From UMGS1649 sp045534225 (GTDB taxonomy: Bacteria; Bacillota; Clostridia; TANB77; CAG-465): a stretch of DNA of 44,442 nt. The position numbers and the translations under genes are program-made. The stretch is taken from contig JAZSJJ010000002.1 in assembly GCA_045534225.1 (NCBI GenBank), positions 1-44,442 on the forward strand. Direction: 5' to 3'. Positions within the stretch are counted from its first letter, which is position 1. Each line of letters starts with the position of its first letter. Shown one piece after another: positions 15,544 to 23,761 of this stretch. Below the pieces are notes generated by a model. It had not been told where the DNA came from. It was given only the letters and a program-made list of their open reading frames with translations, and searched no databases.

Positions 15544-16047
15544 TCAACTCTCTTCCTTCTTTTGTTTCCTAAAGATACTTGTCTTTAATCGTACATTTTT
15601 CACTTTCTTATGATAAAACTCTATCATATCTGATTTTTTTTTGCAAGAAAGTTTTACACATTTTTTTATTTTTTTGCATACCATACATAAAAACATATAA
15701 TGTATTTTTAGAGGTAAAAATATAAACTGTATAACCCCAACCATTTTATTTATTAGTATAACAAACAGATCTCTAATATTATTTCTTACTACAAGAGTAT
15801 ATAGTATTACTCCAAGTATAATGGCTAATATTAAATATATTCTCAATACTTCTCCATTCATATTTATAATTAATAAAATTAGTATTATTCCAACTATTAT
15901 AAAATATATAATGTCTTGTATATTAAGAATATTTTTATTTGGTCTATTTATCTTTCTTAATGCTCTAAAAAAATCAAATAACAAACTAAAAAACATGCCC
16001 GCCACTACAAATATAAAAAAATTAATAGTTTCACTTTGTAAAGACAA
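15544..16047 (-). CDS. yabQ: Spore cortex protein YabQ
   Basis: 167 aa with four membrane helices in the first 110 residues, FFSLLFDFFRALRKI after the first (the conserved YabQ turn), and a basic C-terminal tail (KKKSDMIEFYHKKVKN). YabQ is a mother-cell outer-forespore-membrane protein needed for cortex formation. The start is placed at TTG, five bases after AGGTGG; a GTG three codons earlier would overlap that SD. It lies directly after yabP and before divIC, the classical order. Confidence 0.9.
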   Translation of the reverse strand: MSLQSETINFFIFVVAGMFFSLLFDFFRALRKINRPNKNILNIQDIIYFIIVGIILILLIINMNGEVLRIYLILAIILGVILYTLVVRNNIRDLFVILINKMVGVIQFIFLPLKIHYMFLCMVCKKIKKCVKLSCKKKSDMIEFYHKKVKNVRLKTSIFRKQKKEES

Positions 16048-16056
16048 GACAACCAC

Positions 16057-16335
16057 CTACTTAAATATTTTGTTAAACATTTTTCCTTTCTTTTCAATTT
16101 CACTTTCACTATATACTAATGCTATAATTTTACCTTCAACGATTAGCTCACTATTATCTAAATTAAGTTTATTCATTTTTAAATCTGCGCCTTTTATTGT
16201 AAGTATACCCATTTCAGTTTCAACAAGAACCAATTCATCATCAAAACTATGTATATCTTTTACTCCTGTTAATGTTAGCTTCGCCCTATTTTCCATTATT
16301 ATACTATGCATTGCCTGTATTTTTTTATCTTCCAT
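16057..16335 (-). CDS. yabP: Spore cortex protein YabP
   Basis: 92 aa of the YabP/YqfC family: HSIIMENRAKLTLTGVKDIHSFDDE, then VLVETEMGILTIKGADLKMNKL and a closing LIVEGKIIALVY. It acts with YabQ in cortex assembly. The ATG before EDKK was chosen because AAGGTGA lies five bases upstream; a GTG three codons earlier overlaps that SD. First gene of yabP-yabQ-divIC. Confidence 0.9.
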   Translation of the reverse strand: MEDKKIQAMHSIIMENRAKLTLTGVKDIHSFDDELVLVETEMGILTIKGADLKMNKLNLDNSELIVEGKIIALVYSESEIEKKGKMFNKIFK

Positions 16336-16355
16336 TACACTCACCTTCTATATAA

Positions 16356-16384
16356 TATATATTCACATTGTCCAGACAATATGC
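16356..16384 (-). promoter_or_regulatory. Possible sigma-E promoter of yabP
   Basis: A perfect sigma-E -35 (GCATATT), 14 nt, then AATATATA as a weak -10 (about half of CATACAMT). Position about 20 bp before the SD and the known sigma-E control of yabP in Bacillus support it; the -10 does not. Confidence 0.35.
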
Positions 16385-16427
16385 TAATAACTCTTATTAT
16401 ATATTTCCAATAATAAATATATAAAAT

Positions 16428-16455
16428 AAAACGTTTAAGTTTCCTTAAACGTTTT
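16428..16455 (-). terminator. Terminator of the glycosylase/thioredoxin operon
   Basis: Perfect 12-bp stem AAAACGTTTAAG / CTTAAACGTTTT with a 4-nt loop, then T-rich sequence on the minus strand, about 20 bp after the thioredoxin-like gene. Confidence 0.85.
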
Positions 16456-16476
16456 TGTTTTTTATTTTGCTATTTT

Positions 16477-17103
16477 CTAACACCCTTTAGTATCATCACA
16501 AACTTCATCTTTAGGATAAACTTCTAGTATAAGTTTTGTTAATTTATCCTTTAATTCATTAGTTGCCTCTTCTGTGTAATATTCTTCGGTATCTGCGCCA
16601 GAGATTAATGATGTATCATTATTGTGCCCTATTATCTTTCCACTCTTTATAAAATAAACATCTGGTACATAGATGCGTTTGTTACCATTATCATCTTCGT
16701 GTAAAAACTCTCCTAGTTTTTCTATAAGTTTTTTATAGTCTTCTGTATTCTTTGCTCTATCTTGTTTAATGTTACAGTAATATACCTCTGGAACATTATT
16801 AGCAGTTATCACTTCATTTAGAATTGGAACATAGCTCCTGCACCATTTACAATCCTTAAAACCAAACAATATTATTGCTTGATCATCATCTAAAGTCTCA
16901 TATGCTTCTTTTGCAGATATTATCTTGAATACATTATCTACTGGTATATTCTCATATTCTATGTAAAATTTTTCTGCATCTGTCATTTCATTATCTACAT
17001 AATATGCTTTGGCTAATAGTATCATTAATGTAATTAAAATAGCTACTATAGCAAATGTTACTATTATTTTTATTTGATTCTTTTTTGGTATTTCTAATTT
17101 CAT
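16477..17103 (-). CDS. Membrane-anchored thioredoxin-like protein
   Basis: 208 aa: a short basic N-terminus, one membrane helix (12-31), then a thioredoxin-type domain. The active-site motif is CKWC in ILFGFKDCKWCRSYVPIL (about 78-95), and the later VPDVYFIKSGKIIG holds the family cis-Pro strand. An acidic tail ends with two more Cys (DEVCDDTKGC). It probably works outside the membrane in disulfide exchange. It is last in a three-gene unit after a DNA glycosylase and a membrane protein of unknown role; the substrate is unknown. Confidence 0.75.
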   Translation of the reverse strand: MKLEIPKKNQIKIIVTFAIVAILITLMILLAKAYYVDNEMTDAEKFYIEYENIPVDNVFKIISAKEAYETLDDDQAIILFGFKDCKWCRSYVPILNEVITANNVPEVYYCNIKQDRAKNTEDYKKLIEKLGEFLHEDDNGNKRIYVPDVYFIKSGKIIGHNNDTSLISGADTEEYYTEEATNELKDKLTKLILEVYPKDEVCDDTKGC

Positions 17104-17119
17104 TTTACCTACCTCATTA

Positions 17120-17842
17120 CTACGCTTTTGTGTGTTTATATCCTTCTGGTAATTCTAACAGTTCTTTCTTTACTGTTTTTTTAGTTACAATTACATTTAT
17201 CTTTCTTTCGACATCTCCCTTAATAATTTTTATATGTCTTAAATCATCACCTACAAAATAATATCTTATTTTTGCATCTTGGTGTGTATATTCTTGATAA
17301 ATATATTCCACTCCGTTTTCTTTAACTTCAACATCTGCTACATATCTTTGACCAAAATCTGATAAAAGATTGTATTCTGAAGAATTAAAATCTACTGGCT
17401 TCTTCGCTTCAACTATTATCTTGTATACATTACCTATTGAATAAACAGTATCTCCATTAATTATGACATGCTTATTTAGTTCTTTAGAGTATAACGCTGA
17501 TTTAGAACCTTCACGAGTATATTCTACAGTTGCTTGCTTTAATTCTTCATCCCATCTGTTAGGTCCAAACTCACCTAAATATCTAATAGTATATACATTG
17601 CCTAAATCTTGTATATATTTTGCAAGTTTACCATTTACATGTGTCAAATTTACCGTAGTGTTATCTATTATGACTTTTGGCTTATCTGAAATCTTAACGA
17701 AAGCTACAATTATTACTATTAATAATACAGCTATCAAAATGAAGAAGCCAGACATAAAGATTATCTTCTTATTCTTCTCAATTTTCTTTTTAAGTCTTTC
17801 TTGTTCTTTGATTTTTTCTTGTTCAAAATCTAATTTTAACAT
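17120..17842 (-). CDS. Single-pass membrane protein of unknown function
   Basis: 240 aa. A lysine-rich cytoplasmic coiled coil (1-27) is followed by one membrane helix (28-50, FMSGFFILIAVLLIVIIVAFV) and an extracytoplasmic domain of about 185 residues made mainly of beta strands (TTVNLTHVNGKL, YTIRYLGEFG, KIRYYFVGDDLRHIKII). The strand pattern recalls lipoprotein-binding beta sheets, but no family is recognised. Its start codon overlaps the glycosylase stop by one base, and the thioredoxin-like gene follows after 16 bp, so it may be a client or partner of that protein. Confidence 0.65.
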   Translation of the reverse strand: MLKLDFEQEKIKEQERLKKKIEKNKKIIFMSGFFILIAVLLIVIIVAFVKISDKPKVIIDNTTVNLTHVNGKLAKYIQDLGNVYTIRYLGEFGPNRWDEELKQATVEYTREGSKSALYSKELNKHVIINGDTVYSIGNVYKIIVEAKKPVDFNSSEYNLLSDFGQRYVADVEVKENGVEYIYQEYTHQDAKIRYYFVGDDLRHIKIIKGDVERKINVIVTKKTVKKELLELPEGYKHTKA

Positions 17843-18690
17843 TATATATTCCCTTCCCTTACATTATGGAATAAATGCTGCTGTATAATCCCAGCATATT
17901 CTCCAAACTTATCTTTTGCAAATTCAGATATTTCTTTTATACTAACATTCCCTTTGAAATACAGTTTTTCCATTATTCTTTTTACCCATACATCAATAGG
18001 GAAAACCTCACCTCTTTTAAGCGAGAATAGAAGTATGCAATCTGCAACTTTAGGTCCTACTCCCATTAATGACATTAATGTTTTTTTAGCAGTTTCCGTA
18101 TCCATATCTTTTATATTTGCTAAAAACTCGTTGTTATCTAAAAAATAGTTAACTACGTTTTTTATGTATCTTGCTCTAAAGCCTGTCCCACACTCTAAAA
18201 GCTCATCTATTGTTACATTAGCTAATTCTTCTAATGTTGGAAATAAATAATATTCGTTATTCTCAAATACTACCATCTTCCCATATTTTTTACTTATATC
18301 TTTTACAGAACGACTTATTCTTTTTATATTATTATTTGCAGAAATTATGTACGATATTATGGTTTCAAATAGCGGTTGATTTAATATATGAATTCCTGAT
18401 GAATACTTTAATGATTCATCTATGTCCTTGTCCATTTTCGCTATTTCTTTTTCTAAAGTTGTGTAATCTTTGTTTAAGTCAAAATACTCCATAACTACTT
18501 CTTTAAGATTATCTAGCAAAGATGACCATACAAGTATTTTATTCTCTTCTTGCTTTATTTTTATTACCCTATCCTCTATTACTCCAATATATGTATTATC
18601 GTCTAAACATTCCCATCTAAAACATTGACCACACTCTAAAGTGTACTTCAAATTGAAACATTCTACATTCAGTTCTAAATCCGGTTTCAT
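17842..18690 (-). CDS. OGG1-type 8-oxoguanine DNA glycosylase/lyase
   Basis: 282 aa. The N-terminal OGG domain (1-100) has the signature LECGQCFRW near 18-26. The HhH-GPD domain has LMGVGPKVADCILLFSL with the catalytic Lys214 and FPIDVW with Asp233. It removes oxidised guanine and nicks the strand. This OGG1-like clostridial form is distinct from MutM. It is first in a unit with two membrane proteins, a pairing with no obvious logic except oxidative stress together with the thioredoxin. Confidence 0.9.
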   Translation of the reverse strand: MKPDLELNVECFNLKYTLECGQCFRWECLDDNTYIGVIEDRVIKIKQEENKILVWSSLLDNLKEVVMEYFDLNKDYTTLEKEIAKMDKDIDESLKYSSGIHILNQPLFETIISYIISANNNIKRISRSVKDISKKYGKMVVFENNEYYLFPTLEELANVTIDELLECGTGFRARYIKNVVNYFLDNNEFLANIKDMDTETAKKTLMSLMGVGPKVADCILLFSLKRGEVFPIDVWVKRIMEKLYFKGNVSIKEISEFAKDKFGEYAGIIQQHLFHNVREGNI

Positions 18691-18711
18691 ACTTTCACCC
18701 TATATATGCAC

Positions 18712-18740
18712 ATTATATATTAAAGATTTTTTAATTTCAA
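18712..18740 (-). promoter_or_regulatory. Promoter of the glycosylase operon
   Basis: TTGAAA, 17 nt, TATAAT: a near-perfect sigma-A promoter about 22 bp before the glycosylase start codon. Confidence 0.75.
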
Positions 18741-18773
18741 CCATTTTGTATATGTTATGAATAGTTTGTTTTA

Positions 18774-18802
18774 TTGAAAAAATAGCGATTTTATGATAGA
18801 AT
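18774..18802 (+). promoter_or_regulatory. Promoter of the DHH phosphoesterase gene
   Basis: TTGAAA, 17 nt, TAGAAT, ending 33 bp before the ATG and divergent from the glycosylase promoter. Confidence 0.65.
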
Positions 18803-18835
18803 ATATTGGAAAATATATATTAATAGAGGTGTAAC

Positions 18836-19804
18836 ATGATTGACTACAAAAACTTGAAACAGCAACTAGAACTTCTACCCCAAAGCACAGTTGTGCTTAT
18901 TGCAGGTCATAAGAACGCAGATTATGACTCCATTACATCCAGTATAGCTCTTGCAAAGATTTTATCTAAGCTAGGTTACACAGCATATGCTTTGATAGAA
19001 AAAGCGGACATGGATAAAACTTATTGGTTAGACACATCTTGTGTATTAAACACATATGATGAAAACCAAGAGTTTAACTTCATCATGCTTGATGCTAACA
19101 GAAAAGAAAGACTCGGACGGTTCGAACAGCTTTTTGATAATGCCAGAACAACTATCTGCATAGATCATCACGAAGGCGGAAATAACGAATCTAATTATTC
19201 ATTTATAGATAAGGATATAAGCTCTACCGCAGAAATTATTTCTCATCTTGTAAATGAATCTGATGATTCTATCTACAATTCCATATTAGATGAAGAGATA
19301 TCTACTCTACTCTATGCAGGTATTGCAGCGGACACCAACTCTTTTTACAAAAGAGTCACATCCCAAACCATGCTTATTGCAAGCATACTTTTATATCACG
19401 GCGCAAACGGAGCTCTTGCCATAAGAAATGTATGTAAAAACATGAGTTTAAGAGAGGCAACTATCCTTTCGAAAATGTTTAATAACATAACATTTGATGA
19501 ACTCCATTATGTTGTTATTGATAGACATGACGAGTTTTTTAGAAATGTGCCTTATAGCACACTGTTTAAGAAATGCGCCGCATATCTTTATGAACTTATC
19601 GATGTAAAAGTATTTGGTTTGTTCTTAATTGAACTTGATGATAGCGTCTCTGGTGTTATTAGGAGTAATTGCGAAATTGATGTAGATGCACTTGCTACAA
19701 GCTTAGGCGGCGGAGGTCATAAAAAGGCTGCCGGATTTGAAACATCTGAAGACATTGAAATTGTCTTAACAAAAGTCAAATCGTATATTGCAGAACGCAT
19801 GTAA
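18836..19804 (+). CDS. DHH/DHHA1 phosphoesterase (NrnA-like)
   Basis: 322 aa, normal for NrnA. DHH domain: GHKNADYDSITSS (about 24-36), a strand ending in MLDAN, and DHHEGGN with the family's name motif. The DHHA1 domain ends with LGGGGHKKAAGFE. NrnA-type enzymes degrade nanoRNA or pAp, and related ones cleave linear c-di-AMP dinucleotides. The first motif reads GHKNADYDS, a little closer to Mn-dependent pyrophosphatases, but the GGGGHKKAAG end places it in the DHHA1 group. A single-gene unit with somewhat higher GC than its neighbours. Confidence 0.88.
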   Translation: MIDYKNLKQQLELLPQSTVVLIAGHKNADYDSITSSIALAKILSKLGYTAYALIEKADMDKTYWLDTSCVLNTYDENQEFNFIMLDANRKERLGRFEQLFDNARTTICIDHHEGGNNESNYSFIDKDISSTAEIISHLVNESDDSIYNSILDEEISTLLYAGIAADTNSFYKRVTSQTMLIASILLYHGANGALAIRNVCKNMSLREATILSKMFNNITFDELHYVVIDRHDEFFRNVPYSTLFKKCAAYLYELIDVKVFGLFLIELDDSVSGVIRSNCEIDVDALATSLGGGGHKKAAGFETSEDIEIVLTKVKSYIAERM

Positions 19805-19808
19805 CTCT

Positions 19809-19847
19809 AAAAAATAACGTTAACTAAATTAGTTAACGTTATTTTTT
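19809..19847. terminator. Bidirectional terminator
   Basis: Perfect 17-bp stem AAAAAATAACGTTAACT with a 5-nt loop, T-runs on both strands. It lies between the converging DHH and TVP38-family genes and includes the end of the latter. Confidence 0.9.
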
Positions 19848-20656
19848 TCATCTATTTCTCTTTTTTCAATCTTCTTATTTGTTTTATTTTTATTATTTCC
19901 ATTCTTAACATACTTTTCTGTCATTAATTCCAGAGTCTCTTTAGCTTCCTTATCTTTGCTTATCTTCATGTATATAATTATTCCTATAGAAACTATACCA
20001 TATACTATTACATAAGACCAAATTACAACCCATATAGAGCCTTCTATCATTCCGGCACCTGCTATAGTTGAAGATACTATAGATGGTATTCTTGCTAAAG
20101 TACATAATGTTATAAACCTAAGTGGTTTTTCAAGTGGTAATAATCCAGCTATATATGTAAAGAAATCTTTAGGCATAAGCGGTGTTAAGTATAATATATA
20201 CATTATTCTTTCAACAGCTTTTGGATTTTGAAACACTTTACTATTTTGTATCTTCTCTATCAAATCATCATTACAAAATGTATATACCAAGTTTACTCCT
20301 ACTTTTCTTACCAAGTAGAATATTACTGCTGTAGCTACCCAAAATAATACAAGCATAAATACTAATCCACCTACTGGACCAAAGCAGATTCCTGCTAATA
20401 CTTCCATCGGTTCTCCTGGTAACATTGGTATTATAACTTGAGATATTTGTAAACCCGCAATTAATGAAGCTCCTTTTATCTTGCTACCACTTATACTTTC
20501 CTTGAATTCCATTCTTGCTTCTTCAGATCCAAGGCTAGTTATTACTGGAAACATTGCTATAAATATTATTAATGCAATAATACAAAATATACTAAGTGCA
20601 ATAAGTTTAATTATCTTAGATTTTTTACTTCTATTTACTTTTATTACGTCTTTCAC
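19829..20656 (-). CDS. TVP38/TMEM64 (DedA superfamily) membrane protein
   Basis: 275 aa, with about five membrane helices. Family motifs: PGEPMEVLAGICFGPVGG (about 76-93) and a second half-motif LTPLMPKDFFTYIAGLLPL, matching the two re-entrant loops of the SNARE-associated/DedA fold. The C-terminal 40 residues are highly charged (Lys, Asn, Glu). DedA and TVP38 relatives act in lipid-carrier or phospholipid flipping; the substrate here is unknown. Start GTG with AAGGTGA; a consensus promoter lies upstream. Confidence 0.85.
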   Translation of the reverse strand: MKDVIKVNRSKKSKIIKLIALSIFCIIALIIFIAMFPVITSLGSEEARMEFKESISGSKIKGASLIAGLQISQVIIPMLPGEPMEVLAGICFGPVGGLVFMLVLFWVATAVIFYLVRKVGVNLVYTFCNDDLIEKIQNSKVFQNPKAVERIMYILYLTPLMPKDFFTYIAGLLPLEKPLRFITLCTLARIPSIVSSTIAGAGMIEGSIWVVIWSYVIVYGIVSIGIIIYMKISKDKEAKETLELMTEKYVKNGNNKNKTNKKIEKREIDEKNNVN

Positions 20657-20679
20657 TTTGACTCACCTTTTACATGCAA

Positions 20680-20708
20680 ATTATACATTGTTTATTAGTA
20701 TATTTCAA
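20680..20708 (-). promoter_or_regulatory. Promoter of the TVP38-family gene
   Basis: TTGAAA, 17 nt, TATAAT, 24 bp before the GTG start. Confidence 0.75.
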
Positions 20709-20733
20709 TAAGCTTGTTCTAAAACCATCTTAC

Positions 20734-20762
20734 TTGTTAAATTGCGTCTAGTATGCTATAAT
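20734..20762 (+). promoter_or_regulatory. Promoter of the zinc-motif gene
   Basis: TTGTTA, 17 nt, TATAAT, about 50 bp upstream of the GTG start of the next gene. Confidence 0.6.
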
Positions 20763-20813
20763 ATACAAAGATTTAAACAATATTTTATGCTAATTAGCAA
20801 GGAGGATATTAAT

Positions 20814-21245
20814 GTGAAAGTTTATGCATGTGCTGTTTGTGGAAAACAACATATAAAGTTATGGCGGCCGTATATGAATACCGAACCTCTTATTTGCGCT
20901 CCGTGTGCAGAACTAAGACAAAGTCCAAGGGAATACGAAGAATGTACTTGGAAAGAAAAGAAAGATTGCTTTGTAGGTACACTTACTGGCAAGAAACTCC
21001 CCCTTCCAAAATGGAAGGTTGATGAAAAAGGAAGAGTTCCTTCTTACCGCGGACCTGGTCCTGAAGGTATGCCAATGGAAATGACAGATCAACTTATCAT
21101 TAGTCTTAAAGATGTTTCAAAATCATATTCATCTGGTGAAATGACTATGGTTCCTGCAGTTCCCGATGAGCATGGAGATTTCTGGGGATATACCTCTGTC
21201 CCTGATGACAGGTGCAAATGGTGGGAAGAATTACCTACCAGATAA
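20814..21245 (+). CDS. Hypothetical protein with N-terminal CxxC zinc motif
   Basis: 143 aa starting at GTG, eight bases after AAGGAGG; the overlapping ATG would stop at once. C5-x2-C8 (CAVCGKQH) and C28-x2-C31 (LICAPCAEL) form a probable zinc ribbon. The rest is Trp/Pro/Gly-rich (LPLPKWKVDEKGRVPSYRG, GYTSVPDDRCKWWEELPTR). No family is recognised; phage or mobile gut genes often carry proteins of this look. GC is visibly higher than around it. The last 80 bp overlap another frame (see next entry), so either the genes are coupled or a frameshift is present. Confidence 0.6.
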   Translation: MKVYACAVCGKQHIKLWRPYMNTEPLICAPCAELRQSPREYEECTWKEKKDCFVGTLTGKKLPLPKWKVDEKGRVPSYRGPGPEGMPMEMTDQLIISLKDVSKSYSSGEMTMVPAVPDEHGDFWGYTSVPDDRCKWWEELPTR

Positions 21246-21768
21246 CACAAACAAAAGTAGTAATATTGCTTGGGGGAAGCTACTAGTAGCAAATCCAATC
21301 CCACGAGTAAAGAAAGGTAAACATATGTTAGGATTTTGTGTAAACGGCAAAAACATCGACATCATTCCAATCTGCGATAAAGGCAGTGTTGGACAAGTGG
21401 TAATCCTTGGTTCACAGGTTGATTGGGGAAACAATCCAGATCCTGTAGAAAAACCCCTTTCCAAGTACCCCTATCTCTCGCTTTTTACTATTGTAGTAAA
21501 AGAACTGGGTGAAGGCGGTTATTATATCTTAAGCGATGCTAAAGGCGAGCGTATCAAGATATGTTTAGTTGGAACTGACCATTGGTATCTTTATGATGCT
21601 CAGGAATGGTTGAACTTCAACCATTTACGTGAAACGGAAAAGTTCTCTCGTAAGGAGCGAAAAATCTCTCAGTTAGAGGGGCATGTCGACCTTCTCAAAG
21701 ATATTCTCATTAAACAGGGAATTCGCATTGTTACAGAAGAACAAGCCACAAAATTAGGAATCAACTAA
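21166..21768 (+). CDS. Hypothetical protein overlapping the zinc-motif gene
   Basis: Up to 200 aa; the true start is unclear. The first ATGs (21166, 21172, 21205) lack an SD, while ATG at 21325 has AAAGGT six bases upstream, but the stretch before it (GKLLVANPIPRVKKGKH) looks coding. The core KHMLGFCVNGKNIDIIPI...GQVVILGSQVDWG...KIC LVGTDHWYLYDAQEW suggests a beta-rich small domain, and the end is a charged helix (FSRKERKISQLEGHVDLLKD). Family unknown. Compared with the previous gene it is in the +1 frame, so a single ancestral protein split by a frameshift is an alternative. Confidence 0.5.
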   Translation: MSMEISGDIPLSLMTGANGGKNYLPDNTNKSSNIAWGKLLVANPIPRVKKGKHMLGFCVNGKNIDIIPICDKGSVGQVVILGSQVDWGNNPDPVEKPLSKYPYLSLFTIVVKELGEGGYYILSDAKGERIKICLVGTDHWYLYDAQEWLNFNHLRETEKFSRKERKISQLEGHVDLLKDILIKQGIRIVTEEQATKLGIN

Positions 21769-21773
21769 AAACT

Positions 21774-21803
21774 AAGACCGTACTCAAATGAGTACGGTCT
21801 TTT
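21774..21803. terminator. Terminator after the unknown gene pair
   Basis: 13-bp stem AAGACCGTACTCA / TGAGTACGGTCTT with almost no loop and a T-run; it also fits the minus-strand gene 20 bp downstream. Confidence 0.85.
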
Positions 21804-21823
21804 GCTTGCCTCTTGCATTGTTG

Positions 21824-22087
21824 TTAACTTAAACTATCTTCCGGAACAAAAATAGATCCAGTTGTAAATGAATGTTCTGTTGCTCCATTATATAACGTAG
21901 GACCAAATATGTGCATAAGTTCCCAAAGTTGAATCTTAATTGTGTTGTATCTCATATCGTAAAGATTCCTTGCTTCTTTTCCAGTTAGTCCAACTTTGTT
22001 ACAATGATCAGACAACACCTTTTTGCCAAACGCGGTTAGTTTTACATAAACGTAGTCGTTCAAATTAATTTTTTTGCAATTATCCAT
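21824..22087 (-). CDS. Small hypothetical protein, phage-like
   Basis: 87 aa: LNDYVYVKLTAFGKKVLSDH (about 8-27), then YNTIKIQLWELMHIFGPTLYNG and a short acidic end. The order of a 'ndYv.vkLT..Gk..l' start with a 'lWelm.ifG' middle resembles small proteins often found in gut phages and prophages; this is recollection, not a search. SD AGGTAAC lies upstream. Higher GC than background, with its own terminator shared with the convergent pair. Confidence 0.6.
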   Translation of the reverse strand: MDNCKKINLNDYVYVKLTAFGKKVLSDHCNKVGLTGKEARNLYDMRYNTIKIQLWELMHIFGPTLYNGATEHSFTTGSIFVPEDSLS

Positions 22088-22201
22088 ATGTTACCTCCAA
22101 ATTATTATTGGCTTAAATATTTTTTCATTAATATTATATCATATATTGTCAAATTGGATATTAACAATCATCATTATCCACATTACATTAAAATTGCATT
22201 A

Positions 22202-22239
22202 AAAAAATCCTAGAATCATTGTTTATCAACAATTCTAGG
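22202..22239 (-). terminator. Terminator of tRNA-Gly
   Basis: CCTAGAAT / ATTCTAGG stem with an inner TTGT/ACAA extension; a seven-T run follows on the minus strand, 11 bp after the CCA end. Confidence 0.85.
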
Positions 22240-22249
22240 CATAAAAAAA

Positions 22250-22323
<74 letters not shown>

Positions 22324-22339
22324 ATCCGCTACGATTTAT

Positions 22340-22368
22340 ATTATAGCCATTTTAGATAAAAAAGTCAA
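22340..22368 (-). promoter_or_regulatory. Promoter of tRNA-Gly
   Basis: TTGACT, 17 nt, TATAAT, 16 bp before the tRNA 5' end; a near-perfect sigma-A promoter. Confidence 0.85.
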
Positions 22369-22395
22369 CACTTTTTTATAAAATTTATAAAATAT

Positions 22396-23718
22396 TTATA
22401 TTTTATTTCTTAGAACTCCCTTTCTAGAATGAACTATATCATCCATACACGCATATATCATATATAGATTTGGTAATGCCATAAGAGCACTAAATATTCC
22501 AGATAAGTCCCATACCATACTAGAATATGCCATACTCCCCAAATATATTCCTAATATATATAACACTCTAAAAATATACACTGCTATTCTTCTTTTAGTT
22601 AAATACCCTATTGCCTGTTCAGCATAATATTCTAAACATGGAATTGTAGCAAGTACAAAAAACACCATACAAATATTTAATAATACTTTCCCAAAAGCTA
22701 TTTCTCCAAATACGCTATTTAGCATTTCGCCAGGGCTTAGTATATTATATTTCCCTGTACTAATTATTGTTATCCCTGTAAGCATGCATAAAAACAATGT
22801 GTCTATTACAACAGACATAGAAGCTACACTTGCAGCCTTGTGTATATCCTTATCTTCTACTGCGGCAGTAAACATTGGTGCTGTTCCCATTCCAGCTTCG
22901 TTAGAAAATACCCCTATAGAAAATCCTTTTCCAATTATCTTGTTTATTCCAATACCTGCCACTCCACCTAGCACCTGTTTTGCTCCAAACGCTACAGATA
23001 TTATCTCTTTAATGCCTGGCAATATATTAGTATAATTTTTTGCAAGAATTGTCACACAAAGCATGATATATGTTAATGAACACACAGGAATAACTATGCT
23101 ACTAAGTTTTGCTATTCTGTGTTTCCCCCCATAAACCACATATACAGTAATTATACTAAGTATTATTCCTATAGTCTTTTTAGATAATCCTATACTATTG
23201 TTAATAAGTTCAGACACAGAATTTGCTTGTGTCATAGTTCCAGATGTTAATGAAGATATTACTACAACAAGTGCAAAAACAATTGCTAACTTTCTTTTGC
23301 ACAACACATCATCTAGAACATACATAGTTCCACCAAAATATCCATTCCTTCTATCTTTTTTTCTATACATCATTACTATATAGTTTTCAGCATAGGATAT
23401 AACTATTGAAACTATTCCAGATACGAACATCCAAAAAAGGCTACCAATTCCACCCGTTAGAATAGCCACTGCTATACCTGTTATATTACCCGTTCCAAGC
23501 GTGCCTGCTAGCACACTCGTTAATGCATTGAAATTGTTTATGCGTTTTTTTCCGTTATTCTCTCCTCTATTTTTACTTACCACACCTCTTAATACATCAA
23601 GCAAACTAAACCTTAGTTTTATACTAAGTACAACGCTTGTTATAATTAGCAAAATAATGAAGGGAGCTCCCCACATAAACGTATTTACTTTATCTATTAT
23701 TCCATTAAAAACATCCAT
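22396..23718 (-). CDS. Sodium:alanine/glycine symporter (AGCS family)
   Basis: About 440 aa and 10-11 membrane helices. Family features: an N-terminal NGIIDKVNTFMWGAPF, the NALTSVLAGTLGTGNITGIA segment (AGCS signature around a substrate helix), and FSIGVFSNEAGMGTAPMFTAA, the hallmark NEAGxGSAP motif. It imports alanine or glycine with sodium. The start is set at the Met of MDVFNG by family comparison; an in-frame ATG 12 codons earlier is possible, and neither has an SD. It follows spoIIE closely and may be co-transcribed with it, perhaps for amino-acid uptake during sporulation (inference). Confidence 0.9.
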   Translation of the reverse strand: MDVFNGIIDKVNTFMWGAPFIILLIITSVVLSIKLRFSLLDVLRGVVSKNRGENNGKKRINNFNALTSVLAGTLGTGNITGIAVAILTGGIGSLFWMFVSGIVSIVISYAENYIVMMYRKKDRRNGYFGGTMYVLDDVLCKRKLAIVFALVVVISSLTSGTMTQANSVSELINNSIGLSKKTIGIILSIITVYVVYGGKHRIAKLSSIVIPVCSLTYIMLCVTILAKNYTNILPGIKEIISVAFGAKQVLGGVAGIGINKIIGKGFSIGVFSNEAGMGTAPMFTAAVEDKDIHKAASVASMSVVIDTLFLCMLTGITIISTGKYNILSPGEMLNSVFGEIAFGKVLLNICMVFFVLATIPCLEYYAEQAIGYLTKRRIAVYIFRVLYILGIYLGSMAYSSMVWDLSGIFSALMALPNLYMIYACMDDIVHSRKGVLRNKI

Positions 23719-23761
23719 ACCAAAGTATATTTTCTTTGATATGGATATATACATATTTTAT

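Noticed and set aside
15821..16387. Plus-strand frame opposite yabP/yabQ
   Set aside because: It is antisense to two clearly recognised sporulation genes and has no SD.
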